Assembly (NCBI GenBank): GCA_037444075.1
Contig: JBBIND010000002.1
Location: 124,001-188,000 of the forward strand
Length of the DNA stretch: 64,000 bases
Source: JBBIND01 sp037444075
GTDB taxonomy: Bacteria; Acidobacteriota; Terriglobia; Bryobacterales; Bryobacteraceae
Direction: 5' to 3'
Position 1 is the stretch's first letter; each line of letters begins with the position of its first letter. The position numbers were made by a program, and so were the translations under genes. The notes below the pieces were generated by a model. It saw only the letters and a list, made by a program, of their open reading frames with translations. It was not told the origin of the DNA and made no database searches. Shown piece by piece: positions 18,328-26,229 of the stretch.

Positions 18328-18729
18328 ATGAAGATTGCCTGGATGCTGCTCTGGGTGTTGCTCGCCTCATTGTTGCCCGCCGCGGGGCAACAGGGCAAGT
18401 CACGCCGGAGCGGCCCTGAAGTGACGTTGCTCGAACTGCAATCGCACCGGGAAAGCGGGCGCATTATGATCGACGGGCGGGTCAAGGTGACCTCGGATCG
18501 CCCCATCAAGGGCGTGGTATTGCTCTTCGATTTGATGGCGAGCGGCAATCAGGTCATCAGCACCCAGAAGATCGTGGTTGCCGAGGAGACCGTGGAACCC
18601 GGCCATGAGGCCGAGTTCGGCGGCCACGTTGTGGACCACGCGAGGGCTATCCGAATCCGGGTTCACTGCGAAGATCGGGACACGCGCCACCTGCGCGTAG
18701 CCAACGCGGGACCCTTCCCCATCGAATGA
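18328..18729 (+). CDS. Small secreted protein of unknown function
   Basis: 133 residues. A clear signal peptide (MKIAWMLLWVLLASLLPAAG) is followed by about 110 residues predicted as mostly beta: VTLLELQSHRESGRIMIDG, then IKGVVLLFDLM, then IRIRVHC. The alternating pattern and the late LRVANAGPFPIE resemble small extracellular beta-sandwiches such as the FxLYD group, but I do not recognise the family firmly. It lies 34 bp upstream of aroA, with its own promoter, and has no obvious functional link to it. Confidence 0.7.
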   Translation: MKIAWMLLWVLLASLLPAAGQQGKSRRSGPEVTLLELQSHRESGRIMIDGRVKVTSDRPIKGVVLLFDLMASGNQVISTQKIVVAEETVEPGHEAEFGGHVVDHARAIRIRVHCEDRDTRHLRVANAGPFPIE

Positions 18730-18746
18730 GCTTCACTCTCCGCTGC

Positions 18747-18763
18747 TAGAATGGAGAGTCTCC
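18747..18763 (+). promoter_or_regulatory. -10 box TAGAAT followed by the palindrome GGAGAGTCTCC before aroA
   Basis: TAGAAT at 18747-18752 is directly followed by an 11-bp palindrome (GGAGA-G-TCTCC, 18753-18763) that abuts the aroA ATG at 18764. GGAGA could serve as a Shine-Dalgarno only if transcription starts further upstream; otherwise the repeat overlaps the initiation region and may be an operator. Confidence 0.4.
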
Positions 18764-20044
18764 ATGCAGCAGAAAATCTCCCCGGCCAGTCACGTCATCG
18801 GAGTGGTGCGCTTGCCGGGCGACAAGTCCATCAGCCACCGCTATGCCATCCTGGCAGCCCTCGCCCAAGGCGTGACGCGCATCACAGGCTACTCTACAGG
18901 CGCTGATTGCGCCTCGACGCTCGGCGTTCTCCGCAGCCTGGGTGTAAGGGTTGAGCGCGAGGGCACGTCGGTCGCCGTCCACGGCTCCGGACTGGAAGGA
19001 CTCGAAGCCCCCAGCGAAATGTTGGACGCCGGCAACTCCGGCTCCACCATTCGCATGATGTCCGGGATCCTGGCAGCTCAGCCGTTTTCGAGCCGCATCA
19101 CCGGCGACGAGTCTTTGTCTCAGCGGCCGATGGATCGCATCATGAAGCCGCTGGCGGAGATGGGCGCTGTCATCCGGGCGCGCGATGGCCGCTATCCTCC
19201 CCTCGATATCGATGGCCGCCCCCTGCGGCCGATTTCCTACACGCTTCCCGTCGCGAGCGCACAGGTGAAGACCTGCGTTCTGCTGGCCGGTTTGTTTGCC
19301 GAAGGTGAAACGGCCGTCATCGAGCCTGTCCGGACAAGGGATCATACCGAGGTGGCGCTCCGCGCCTTCGGGGCGGACCTGCGGTTAGAAGGCCGACGCA
19401 TCACCGTGAGCGGACGGCCGAATCTCCAGGCGCTGGAGTTATCGGTCCCTGGAGATATTTCCTCAGCAGCTTTCTTTCTGGCCGCCGCCACGTTAGTGCC
19501 AGGATCGCGGCTCACCATCGAAAACGTTGGACTGAACCCCACGCGGGCGGGGCTGATCGATTTTCTGATTTCGATGGGCGCCCGTATCCGCATTGAGCGG
19601 CTCACTGACGTGGCTGGCGAACCGGTGGGCGACCTGCTGGTGGAATCCGCTCCACTGCGCGGCGGAGTGATCGAGAAAGGCCTGGCGGCCACGCTCATCG
19701 ATGAGATTCCCGTGCTTTCGGTGCTGGGCGTCGTCAGTGAACAAGGACTCGAAGTGCGCGACGCCGCTGAACTGCGCGTGAAGGAAACCGATCGCATTGC
19801 CACCGTAGCGGACAACCTCAAGCGCATGGGTGTCGAAGTGGACGTGCGCGAAGACGGCTTCCGCGTGCCGGGCGGGCAAGAACTGCGTGCGGCCACCTTC
19901 GATTCATTCGGGGATCACCGCATCGCCATGGCGTTCTCCGTCGCCGCGCTCGGCGCCGATGGCGAATGCACCGTTGAAAACGCCAGCGCGGCCGATGTAT
20001 CTTATCCTGAGTTCTTCGATACACTGCGCCGGCTTACCGAATGA
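18764..20044 (+). CDS. aroA: 3-phosphoshikimate 1-carboxyvinyltransferase (EPSP synthase)
   Basis: 426 residues, the usual length. The enzyme transfers enolpyruvyl from PEP to shikimate-3-phosphate in the shikimate pathway (cytoplasm). The N-terminal LPGDKSISHRYAILAALA carries the Lys/Ser/Arg that bind shikimate-3-phosphate. LDAGNSGSTIRMMSGILA is the conserved glycine-rich PEP region with a central Asn-Ser-Gly; it lacks the Thr-Ala-x-Arg-Pro of class I enzymes, suggesting a class II-like variant. SAQVKTCVLLAGL, LRVKETDRI and FGDHRIAMAF are further active-site blocks. It is followed after one base by a histidine-kinase-like gene, an unusual partner. Confidence 0.95.
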   Translation: MQQKISPASHVIGVVRLPGDKSISHRYAILAALAQGVTRITGYSTGADCASTLGVLRSLGVRVEREGTSVAVHGSGLEGLEAPSEMLDAGNSGSTIRMMSGILAAQPFSSRITGDESLSQRPMDRIMKPLAEMGAVIRARDGRYPPLDIDGRPLRPISYTLPVASAQVKTCVLLAGLFAEGETAVIEPVRTRDHTEVALRAFGADLRLEGRRITVSGRPNLQALELSVPGDISSAAFFLAAATLVPGSRLTIENVGLNPTRAGLIDFLISMGARIRIERLTDVAGEPVGDLLVESAPLRGGVIEKGLAATLIDEIPVLSVLGVVSEQGLEVRDAAELRVKETDRIATVADNLKRMGVEVDVREDGFRVPGGQELRAATFDSFGDHRIAMAFSVAALGADGECTVENASAADVSYPEFFDTLRRLTE

Positions 20045-20045
20045 G

Positions 20046-20723
20046 ATGAAGATTCAAGATCCCCACAGTGACCTCAGGCTGGAAGGTCTGATTCACGACC
20101 TCAACAACGTCTTCGAGACTTTCTCGGAAGCGGCCGAGTTGCTTGCCGGCGACGAACGTTGGAGCACTCTGGCTTCTGCGCTCCAGCGGAGTGTGGCCAG
20201 AGGCCGCCGCATCACCGACAGCCTGTACCCCGCAGCCGCCTCCGCGGAGGATCTGGAGAGCCTGATCGAAACATCCATCGAATCCGTGCGCGACATGCTG
20301 CCCCGGAAAGCAGCCGCACAGCTTCGCGTGCGGCGAAGCGTGGAAACAGGCCTGCGGTTGCCCGGCGCCGCTGAAGCCTGGGAGCGCGTGCTCGTGAACC
20401 TGCTGCTCAACGCCGCCCAAACCGGCGGAGGGCCGGGCGAAATCGAGGTAGAAGCGAACAGCCAGCGAGGTCAAGTGCGGATCACTGTCGCCGACAGCGG
20501 TCCAGGCCTTTGCGAGAAGAGCTTGTCTCGCGTGTTTGAGCCGGGCTACTCTACCAGGCCGGGAGGCAGGGGGCTTGGTCTGAGTGTGGTGGAAAGCATT
20601 GTCAGGCAGCACGGTGGCGAGGTGCGTGCCGCCAATCGGGAAGGCCGTCCCGGAGCGGTCTTCACCATCCTGCTGCCCACTGCCGCCCTGAATGGTCCGG
20701 CCGGCGAAAGGAACCCCTCTTAG
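20046..20723 (+). CDS. Sensorless histidine kinase-like ATPase
   Basis: 225 residues starting one base after the aroA stop. LIHDLNNVFETFSEAAELL resembles the H-box of HDLNN-type kinases with a candidate phospho-His at about 17. The ATPase follows with an N-box (NLLLNAAQTGG), a G1 box (DSGPGLCEKSLSRVFEPGYS) and a G2 box (GRGLGLSVVESIVRQHGG). There is no sensor, membrane or HAMP segment, so input must come from a partner or none is needed. No response regulator is adjacent; the closest in this window is the degenerate one at 40853. It converges with and overlaps ridA by four bases. Confidence 0.8.
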   Translation: MKIQDPHSDLRLEGLIHDLNNVFETFSEAAELLAGDERWSTLASALQRSVARGRRITDSLYPAAASAEDLESLIETSIESVRDMLPRKAAAQLRVRRSVETGLRLPGAAEAWERVLVNLLLNAAQTGGGPGEIEVEANSQRGQVRITVADSGPGLCEKSLSRVFEPGYSTRPGGRGLGLSVVESIVRQHGGEVRAANREGRPGAVFTILLPTAALNGPAGERNPS

Positions 20724-21109
20724 GGATTCCGGGGCTTGTAAGCCACGCAGTCGATTTCCACCTTCATGTCAGGATTGGCGAACTTCGCTTCCACCGTTGT
20801 GCGCGCCGGCCGGTGTTTGCCGAAAAACTCGGCGTAGACCTGGTTCATAGCGCCGAAATCCCGCCCATCGCGCAAGAACACGGAGCACTTGACGACCTCT
20901 GTCACCGAGGCGCCGGCCGCCTCCAGGATCCGGCGGATGTTCTCGAGCACCAGGCGCGTCTCGTGTTGGATGTCGCCCAGCGAGAACTGGTTGGTTTCCG
21001 GATCAACCGGACCCTGTCCGGAAACGTAGATGAAATCGCCCGCGCGGATAGCCGGCGTGTAAGGTCCGCGAGGCTCCGGGGCTCCTGTGGGAAGAATGCG
21101 TTCGATCAT
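20720..21109 (-). CDS. ridA: RidA/YjgF family enamine/imine deaminase
   Basis: 129 residues, the usual RidA length. The family hydrolyses reactive 2-aminoacrylate and related enamines produced by PLP enzymes. The signature is present near the C-terminus as RPARTTVEAKF, with the Arg (about 102) that holds the substrate carboxylate; the start region ILPTGAPEPRGPYTPAI and FIYVSGQGPVDP are typical. It is translationally coupled to the upstream NYN-LOTUS gene (ATGA overlap, 21106-21109), so the two are made from one message. Some members of the family have non-deaminase roles, and the pairing with an RNA-binding protein is unusual. Confidence 0.9.
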   Translation of the reverse strand: MIERILPTGAPEPRGPYTPAIRAGDFIYVSGQGPVDPETNQFSLGDIQHETRLVLENIRRILEAAGASVTEVVKCSVFLRDGRDFGAMNQVYAEFFGKHRPARTTVEAKFANPDMKVEIDCVAYKPRNP

Positions 21110-22377
21110 GATTCGGTCTTCTTGCGGCTCCTGCGCGTGGCCGTTGTGGACTTGGCGGACTTCTTTGCAGCGGTCTTCTTGCGAGTGGTCTTGCGCGGCT
21201 TCGGCTCGGGCTCGAAGTGAGACGGCTGTCCTTCCACTACAGGCTGTTTTTCGTCCTCCTCCGCGGCGGCCTCAGACGGCTCCTCTTCCTCGGGCAGTGC
21301 GGGCGGGTAGAACTCGGAACCGAGGAAGACAAACAGCCCCTTCTCTTCGTCCGCTTCCACTCTCACCACGCCCTTGTCCTGGGCGAAGTTCAGCAACTCC
21401 GCGAATTCCTGGAATCCAAACGCCTTGCAGTCGAAATTCGGATGTTCCTCCGAGACCCACACGGACAGCTCGTCGGCGGCAGCGCCTTCCTCCAAGTCCA
21501 GGCGGTGGCTTTCCAGCGTATCCCGCAGCACCGGCAGGGCTTCGTCGCGCTTGACCTGAGGCACTTCCGGCTGAGCCGCCGTCTTGCTTTCGATAATGTA
21601 ACGACCGCCGGTGCCGCTGACGTTCACGTAACCGGCATCGCGGATCTTCTCGACGAATTCCGAGAAGCTGCCTACCCCGTAGGCTCTTTCGTTGAAGGAG
21701 GAATCCAGCTGAAGCATCGTGGACTTCAGCAACCCGAGCTGCGGCTGCACCGCCCGCCTGATCAGCACTTGCAGGGCACGTTCCACCAGCGGCATCGCCT
21801 GCTGCAGATCGAGCGGCGCCGGACGAGCCTTTGACTGCTGGCGTTCGCCTGCCGGCTTGCCCTGTGGAGCGGCTTGTTTCTGCGGCTGTTGCGGCGGTGG
21901 CTTCTGAGCGTCGTAGATCAGCGATTCATAGCTGATGAACTCATGGCAGTTCTGCTGGAGGATGGTGCTCGTGAACGCCTTCCCGCCCACGACGAACACG
22001 GTCTTGCCGTATTCTCGGAGCTTGTTGACCAGCGGAATGAAATCGCTGTCGCCGCTCACCACGGCGAAAGCGTTCACATGGTTGTGCGTAAACGCCATCT
22101 CCAGCGCATCCAGCGCCAGGTTGATGTCGGCGGCGTTTTTATCACCCCGAGGGGACGGCACACGCTGCACCATCTGAACGGCGTTCTCCGCCATCTGCCG
22201 CGTGGCGCCTTCTTTGCGGTTCCAGTTCGCGTAGGCGAACTTGGCGATGATATCGCCCCTTTCCTTAAGAGCGTCCAGCGGCAGGGACACGTCAAATTCG
22301 CGCCTGAGCGTGGACTTCACGCCGATTTCAATGTTGTCGTAGTCCACAAATACGGCTATGTTCAGTTTCTCTTGCAT
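21106..22377 (-). CDS. NYN-domain RNase-like protein with two LOTUS (OST-HTH) domains
   Basis: 423 residues. An N-terminal NYN/PIN-like nuclease (LabA/DUF88 type, about 5-150) keeps the expected acidic residues: VFVDYDNIEIG, KNAADINLALDALE and VVSGDSDFIPLV. A disordered Gln/Pro-rich linker leads to two LOTUS modules (about 195-265, SFSEFVEKIRDAGYVNV; and 285-360, FQEFAELLNFAQDKGVVRV). These modules bind RNA, including G-quadruplexes, in eukaryotic proteins such as MARF1. An acidic stretch and a Lys/Arg-rich tail (TRKKTAAKKSAKS) end the protein, fitting nucleic-acid binding. It is coupled to ridA downstream. Probable cytoplasmic RNA-processing factor; targets unknown. Confidence 0.85.
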   Translation of the reverse strand: MQEKLNIAVFVDYDNIEIGVKSTLRREFDVSLPLDALKERGDIIAKFAYANWNRKEGATRQMAENAVQMVQRVPSPRGDKNAADINLALDALEMAFTHNHVNAFAVVSGDSDFIPLVNKLREYGKTVFVVGGKAFTSTILQQNCHEFISYESLIYDAQKPPPQQPQKQAAPQGKPAGERQQSKARPAPLDLQQAMPLVERALQVLIRRAVQPQLGLLKSTMLQLDSSFNERAYGVGSFSEFVEKIRDAGYVNVSGTGGRYIIESKTAAQPEVPQVKRDEALPVLRDTLESHRLDLEEGAAADELSVWVSEEHPNFDCKAFGFQEFAELLNFAQDKGVVRVEADEEKGLFVFLGSEFYPPALPEEEEPSEAAAEEDEKQPVVEGQPSHFEPEPKPRKTTRKKTAAKKSAKSTTATRRSRKKTES

Positions 22378-22437
22378 GTTGACTCGTTTCCGCGGGCTTC
22401 AGCTTCTGCCCGCTGCTGCCAGGTGTCGATGGCAGCG

Positions 22438-22866
22438 TCAGTCTGGTGCGCCTGCGGCAGACCGTACAAACTCCACGATGGTATCAAGCGAAGCGCCCGG
22501 CTGGAACACGGCGGCCACACCCAGTCGCTTCAGCGGTTCGATGTCCTCATCGGGGACCGTTCCTCCCACAATTACCACGACATCGTCCATGCCCTTGTCG
22601 CGGAGCAACTCCATCACGCGCGGCACGATCGTCGCATGCGCGCCTGACAGGATACTCAAGCCAATGACCTGAACGTCCTCCTGCAAAGCCGCGTTGACGA
22701 TCATCTCGGGAGTCTGTCTCAAACCCGCGTAGATGACTTCCATGCCGGCGTCGCGCAAGCCTCGGGCAACAACTTTGATCCCCCGGTCATGGCCATCCAA
22801 CCCGGCCTTGGCCACTAATACCCGGATTTTCCTCCGCTTGCCCGCGGCTGGCCGCTGCTCGCTCAC
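22438..22866 (-). CDS. B12-binding small subunit of an acyl-CoA mutase
   Basis: 142 residues forming the cobalamin-binding domain of a methylmalonyl-CoA-mutase-type enzyme. RVLVAKAGLDGHDRG contains the D-x-H-x-x-G motif whose His coordinates cobalt, followed by GLSILSGAHATIVP (the S-x-L loop) and VVIVGGTVPDEDI (the G-G motif that holds the nucleotide tail). The gene starts 9 nt after the large-subunit stop, so the holoenzyme is a two-polypeptide form as in archaeal mutases and isobutyryl-CoA mutase, rather than a fused mutase. Substrate is set by the large subunit (see that entry). Confidence 0.92.
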   Translation of the reverse strand: MSEQRPAAGKRRKIRVLVAKAGLDGHDRGIKVVARGLRDAGMEVIYAGLRQTPEMIVNAALQEDVQVIGLSILSGAHATIVPRVMELLRDKGMDDVVVIVGGTVPDEDIEPLKRLGVAAVFQPGASLDTIVEFVRSAAGAPD

Positions 22867-22875
22867 TGCCTTTGA

Positions 22876-24495
22876 TTATAGGACGGCATCTTCGCGGTAG
22901 GTGCCGAACACCTTCCGTAGCGTCTCACAAATCTCGCCGAGCGTGGCATAAGCGCGCACTGCCTCGAGCAGATACGGCATGGTGTTCGCCTCTTCCTCCG
23001 CCGCCCGGCGGAGATCTTCCAGCGCGGATTGGACGCGTCCGGCATCGCGCCGCTCGCGCAGCGCCCGCAGCCTCGCGGCTTGGCGCGCATGGGCGTCTTC
23101 ACCGATCTTGAGCAGTTCGATGGGCTTCTCGCGCGTTTCCTTGAACTCGTTCACGCCCACGATGATCCGCTGTCCGCTTTCTATCTCCCGCTGGTGGCGA
23201 TAGCTGGCGTCGGCTATCTCCCGCTGCGGGAAGTTCTGCTGGATGGCTTCAATCATGCCGCCCATCTCGTCGATGCGGCGGATGTATTCCAGCGCGGCTT
23301 TCTCCATCTCCAGGGTCAGATTCTCTATGACGTAGCTGCCGCCGAACGGGTCCGCCACGGCGGCCACGCCGCTTTCGTGGGCCAGAATCTGCTGTGTCCG
23401 CAGGGCGATGGTTACGGCTTCCTCGCTCGGCAGGGCATACGCCTCGTCGAGTGAGTTGGTATGAAGCGACTGTGTCCCGCCCAGCACCGCGGCCAGCGCC
23501 TGTACCGTCGTGCGGACCACGTTATTGTAAGGCTGCTGCCAGGTAAGCGAGCATCCCGCCGTCTGCGTGTGGAAGCGGAGCTTGAGGCTCCGTTCGGACG
23601 TCGCTCCGAAACGCTCACGCATGATGTGCGCCCACAGTTTCCTGGCCGCGCGGTACTTGGCGATCTCCTCCAGGAAATCGTTGTGGGCGTTGAAGAAGAA
23701 GCTGACGCGTGGCGCGAATTCGTCCACCGTCAGGCCGCGCTCAATGGCCCATTCAACGTACTCGATGCCGTCTCGCAGGGTAAAAGCCAGCTCCTGCACC
23801 GCCGTCGAGCCCGCCTCGCGGATGTGGTAGCCGCTTACGGAAATGGTGTTGTAACGCGGCGCGTGTCGCGTCGCGTATTCCATTACGTCGATCACCAGCC
23901 GCATCGAGGGGCGCGGTGGATAGATGTACTCCTTCTGCGCGATGTACTCCTTCAGGATGTCGTTCTGAAGAGTGCCGGTCAGCTGTTTCCAGTCAACTCC
24001 CTGCTGCTCGGCCACTGCCAGATACATGGCCCAGATGATGGGCGCCGGTGAGTTGATGGTCATGGAGACGCTCACCTCACCCAACGGTATGCCGTTGAAG
24101 ATGATCTCCATGTCCTCCAGTGAGGAGACTGGCACGCCGCATTTGCCCACTTCACCCGTGGAGAACTCGTGGTCGGAGTCATAGCCCATCAGGGTGGGCA
24201 GGTCGAAAGCCACGGAAAGGCCGGTCTGGCCCTGTTGGAGCAAGTACAGGTATCGCTGGTTGGTGTCCTCCGGTGTTGCGAAACCGGAGAACTGCCGCAT
24301 GGTCCACAGCCGCCCCCGGTACATGTCGGCGTGGATGCCGCGCGTGTAAGGGAATTCGCCCGGGCTTCCGAGCTCGGAGCCGGGGTCGAACTCGCCTAAG
24401 TCTTCCGCGCTATAGGAGGACTTGAGTGGCAAGCCGCCCAGGGTGGTCACCTCGTGGCCGCCTGCTTCAGTAACGGGAGCCCGCCTCCTCCTCAT
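22876..24495 (-). CDS. B12-dependent acyl-CoA mutase large subunit, probably not a methylmalonyl-CoA mutase
   Basis: 539 residues; the TIM-barrel subunit that rearranges the carbon skeleton of an acyl-CoA with adenosylcobalamin. FPYTRGIHADMYRGRLW, GLSVAFDLPTLMGYDSD, SGYHIREAG (catalytic His, about 224) and LGGTQSLHTNSLDEA are family blocks. In methylmalonyl-CoA mutases the carboxylate is held by a Tyr in the YPTM motif and an Arg in the YIAR-type block. Here these read HADM (His, about 55) and YIAQKEYIYPP (Gln, about 187). Gln at this place is known from isobutyryl-CoA mutases. LSVAFD keeps Ala where 2-hydroxyisobutyryl-CoA mutase is reported to carry Asp. Start: the ATG at 24495 lies 7 nt after a -10 box; the ATG at 24504 lies inside that box. 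Confidence 0.88.
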   Translation of the reverse strand: MRRRRAPVTEAGGHEVTTLGGLPLKSSYSAEDLGEFDPGSELGSPGEFPYTRGIHADMYRGRLWTMRQFSGFATPEDTNQRYLYLLQQGQTGLSVAFDLPTLMGYDSDHEFSTGEVGKCGVPVSSLEDMEIIFNGIPLGEVSVSMTINSPAPIIWAMYLAVAEQQGVDWKQLTGTLQNDILKEYIAQKEYIYPPRPSMRLVIDVMEYATRHAPRYNTISVSGYHIREAGSTAVQELAFTLRDGIEYVEWAIERGLTVDEFAPRVSFFFNAHNDFLEEIAKYRAARKLWAHIMRERFGATSERSLKLRFHTQTAGCSLTWQQPYNNVVRTTVQALAAVLGGTQSLHTNSLDEAYALPSEEAVTIALRTQQILAHESGVAAVADPFGGSYVIENLTLEMEKAALEYIRRIDEMGGMIEAIQQNFPQREIADASYRHQREIESGQRIIVGVNEFKETREKPIELLKIGEDAHARQAARLRALRERRDAGRVQSALEDLRRAAEEEANTMPYLLEAVRAYATLGEICETLRKVFGTYREDAVL

Positions 24496-24502
24496 TGCCC
24501 CC

Positions 24503-24508
24503 ATTGTA
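24503..24508 (-). promoter_or_regulatory. -10 box TACAAT, 7 nt before the mutase ATG
   Basis: On the minus strand TACAAT is followed by seven bases and the ATG at 24495, with no Shine-Dalgarno. The upstream ATG at 24504 shares bases with the box and could not be transcribed from this promoter. The divergent adenosyltransferase has its own TAGAAT (24543-24548) 35 bp away. Confidence 0.5.
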
Positions 24509-24542
24509 GCCCGGGCGGGCGGTGAAACAGCCCGCAGTGTCC

Positions 24543-24548
24543 TAGAAT
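24543..24548 (+). promoter_or_regulatory. -10 box TAGAAT for the adenosyltransferase
   Basis: TAGAAT lies 15 nt before the ATG at 24564, which would give a leader of roughly 8 nt containing a partial AGGTAA. No -35 of note is seen. It faces away from the mutase promoter, so the two B12 genes form a divergent pair. Confidence 0.4.
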
Positions 24549-24563
24549 CAATTCAGGTAAGCC

Positions 24564-25205
24564 ATGCCCGAGCACGATCCTGTCCGCCCGCCCGTCATCC
24601 TGGACCGCATCTACACGCGTGGCGGGGATAAAGGCGACACCAGTTTGGCGGATGGCACGCGCGTCTCCAAAGATGCGCCGCGCATCTGCTGCTGCGGCGA
24701 TTTGGACGAACTGAGCGCTTTTGTGGGCGCGGCGCGCGTGGAGGCCGTGGCGATTGCCTCCCAGGCGCCCCTAGGCCACTTGGTGTCCATGCTTGAACGA
24801 ATCCAGCACCAGTTGTTCAATCTGGGCGCTGCGCTGGCCTCGCCCGGCAAGATTCCAGGTGAGGGGCAGGCGTTTCCTGAACCGTCTGACATTGAGTTTC
24901 TGGAGCGCGAAATCGATGCGCTCAACCGCGACCTGCCGCCGCTCAAGAGCTTCGTTCTTCCGGGAGCAGCCCCCCTGGACGCCGAACTGCACCGTTGCCG
25001 CGCTGTTTGCCGACGCGCGGAACGGAGTCTGGTGGCGTTGTCTGCCGTCGAGCCTGTGCCCCCGCACGCCCTGCCGTACCTGAACCGGTTGTCCGACGCC
25101 TTCTTTGTTTGGGCGCGCTGGGCCTGCCGCCAACTCGGCGCCGGCGAGATTCTCTGGGATCCAAAACTGGCATCCCCGCAGCGGGACGCATCTTCCGGAG
25201 AGTAG
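24564..25205 (+). CDS. Cob(I)alamin adenosyltransferase, PduO type
   Basis: 213 residues. It attaches the adenosyl group from ATP to cob(I)alamin, producing adenosylcobalamin for the divergent mutase. IYTRGGDKGDTSLADGTRV is the N-terminal ATP-binding signature of the PduO family, GDLDELSAFVGAAR the second helix, and CRRAERSLVAL the Arg/Glu helix that completes the ATP site; FFVWARWACRQ closes the fold. Some adenosyltransferases hand the cofactor directly to the mutase. The head-to-head arrangement, with 68 bp between starts, supports a dedicated cofactor supply. Confidence 0.93.
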   Translation: MPEHDPVRPPVILDRIYTRGGDKGDTSLADGTRVSKDAPRICCCGDLDELSAFVGAARVEAVAIASQAPLGHLVSMLERIQHQLFNLGAALASPGKIPGEGQAFPEPSDIEFLEREIDALNRDLPPLKSFVLPGAAPLDAELHRCRAVCRRAERSLVALSAVEPVPPHALPYLNRLSDAFFVWARWACRQLGAGEILWDPKLASPQRDASSGE

Positions 25206-25232
25206 GCCAGCCAATTTTGCCCGTTAGCTGTC

Positions 25233-25261
25233 TTGCCAGCGCTGTGCCGCTGGACTAAGAT
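25233..25261 (+). promoter_or_regulatory. Promoter TTGCCA-N17-TAAGAT, 8 nt before an ATG
   Basis: TTGCCA at 25233-25238 and TAAGAT at 25256-25261 have an ideal 17-bp spacer. The hydratase ATG at 25270 follows 8 nt later, leaving no room for a Shine-Dalgarno. This is the best-formed leaderless-type promoter in the window. Confidence 0.65.
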
Positions 25262-25269
25262 GACAGGCG

Positions 25270-26229
25270 ATGAGCCCGCTTGTTCGTTGGACCAAGACTG
25301 GCGAAATCGCCATCGTTACCATTGACAATCCCCCTGTCAATGCCCTGAGTCCGGGAGTTCCCGAGGGCATTCTCGCTTGCCTTGAGGAACTCAACGCCGA
25401 TCCCGAAGTGGAAGCCACGGTTCTGATTGGTGCGGGGCGCACTTTCATCGCCGGAGCCGACATCCATGAGCTTTCTCGGATTGCCAGCGGAGAACGCAGC
25501 CGCGACCTCGGCCTTCAGCCGGCCATTCTGGCGCTCGAGAATTCTCCCAAACCAGTGATCTGCGCCATACACGGCACCGCGCTTGGCGGAGGCTTGGAAT
25601 TCGCCATGGGAGCGCACTACCGTGTGGCGGCTCCATCCGCCCGCCTCGGCCAGCCTGAAATCCGGCTGGGTCTCATCCCCGGCGCCGGGGGCACGCAACG
25701 GTTGCCGCGGCTGGTGGGTGTCGAAAAGGCCGTGGAGATGTGCTCGCTCGGGCAGCCTGTTTCCGCCGCTGAGGCTCTGCAATGCGGCCTGGTGGACCGC
25801 TTGATCGAAGGCGACCTGCTTGAAGGGGCGTTGGCCTTCGCGCGTGAAATGCTCGCCCGTAGAGCAGAGCCACCCAAGACACGGGATAGGGCTGTCTCCC
25901 CGGATGACCCCACTGCTCTGGCGCCGGTCTTTGACGCCGCCCGCGATGCTGCCAGGAAGAGGATCCGAGGGCAGCAGGCTCCGCTGAGAGCTATCGAAGC
26001 CATCGGATATGCCACATCGGCGAGTTTTGAGGAAGGGCTCCGGCAGGAAGCGCGCCTGTTTGAAGAGTGCCTCTTCTCGGACGAGTCCAGGGCCCTGATC
26101 CACGTCTTCTTCGCGGAACGCGCCACGGGGAAAGCCCGGATCGGCCGACGTGACTGCTCCAGCGTTCCGTGTGGTGGCTGTTGTCGGAGCTGGCACCATG
26201 GGCAGCGGTATCGCCACGGCACTGGCTGA
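25270..26229 (+). CDS. Enoyl-CoA hydratase half of a split FadB/FadJ-type beta-oxidation enzyme
   Basis: Crotonase-fold enoyl-CoA hydratase/isomerase. INNPPVNALS-like text near residue 20, the CoA loop RTFIAGADIHEL (about 57-68), HGTALGGGLEFAMGAHYR with the oxyanion glycine and first catalytic Glu, and GQPEIRLGLIPGAGGTQRL with the second Glu are all in place. Residues about 225-285 form the linker helices normally leading into the dehydrogenase of FadB/FadJ (ALIHVFFAERATGK). From about 26128 the frame departs from the family and ends in a Cys/Arg/His-rich tail. Dropping one G of the G4 run at 26127-26130 restores T-G-K-P-G-S-A-D-V-T-A-P and joins the next frame. So this is the front half of one ancestral gene. 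Confidence 0.85.
   Translation: MSPLVRWTKTGEIAIVTIDNPPVNALSPGVPEGILACLEELNADPEVEATVLIGAGRTFIAGADIHELSRIASGERSRDLGLQPAILALENSPKPVICAIHGTALGGGLEFAMGAHYRVAAPSARLGQPEIRLGLIPGAGGTQRLPRLVGVEKAVEMCSLGQPVSAAEALQCGLVDRLIEGDLLEGALAFAREMLARRAEPPKTRDRAVSPDDPTALAPVFDAARDAARKRIRGQQAPLRAIEAIGYATSASFEEGLRQEARLFEECLFSDESRALIHVFFAERATGKARIGRRDCSSVPCGGCCRSWHHGQRYRHGTG

Noticed and set aside
22438..24495. Annotation as methylmalonyl-CoA mutase proper
   Set aside because: Key carboxylate-binding residues are changed, so the specific name would overstate what the sequence shows.
26127..26150. Programmed +1 frameshift as the preferred explanation for the split hydratase/dehydrogenase
   Set aside because: No known slippery codon or stimulating structure is evident; a simple homopolymer indel or sequencing error explains the data with less.
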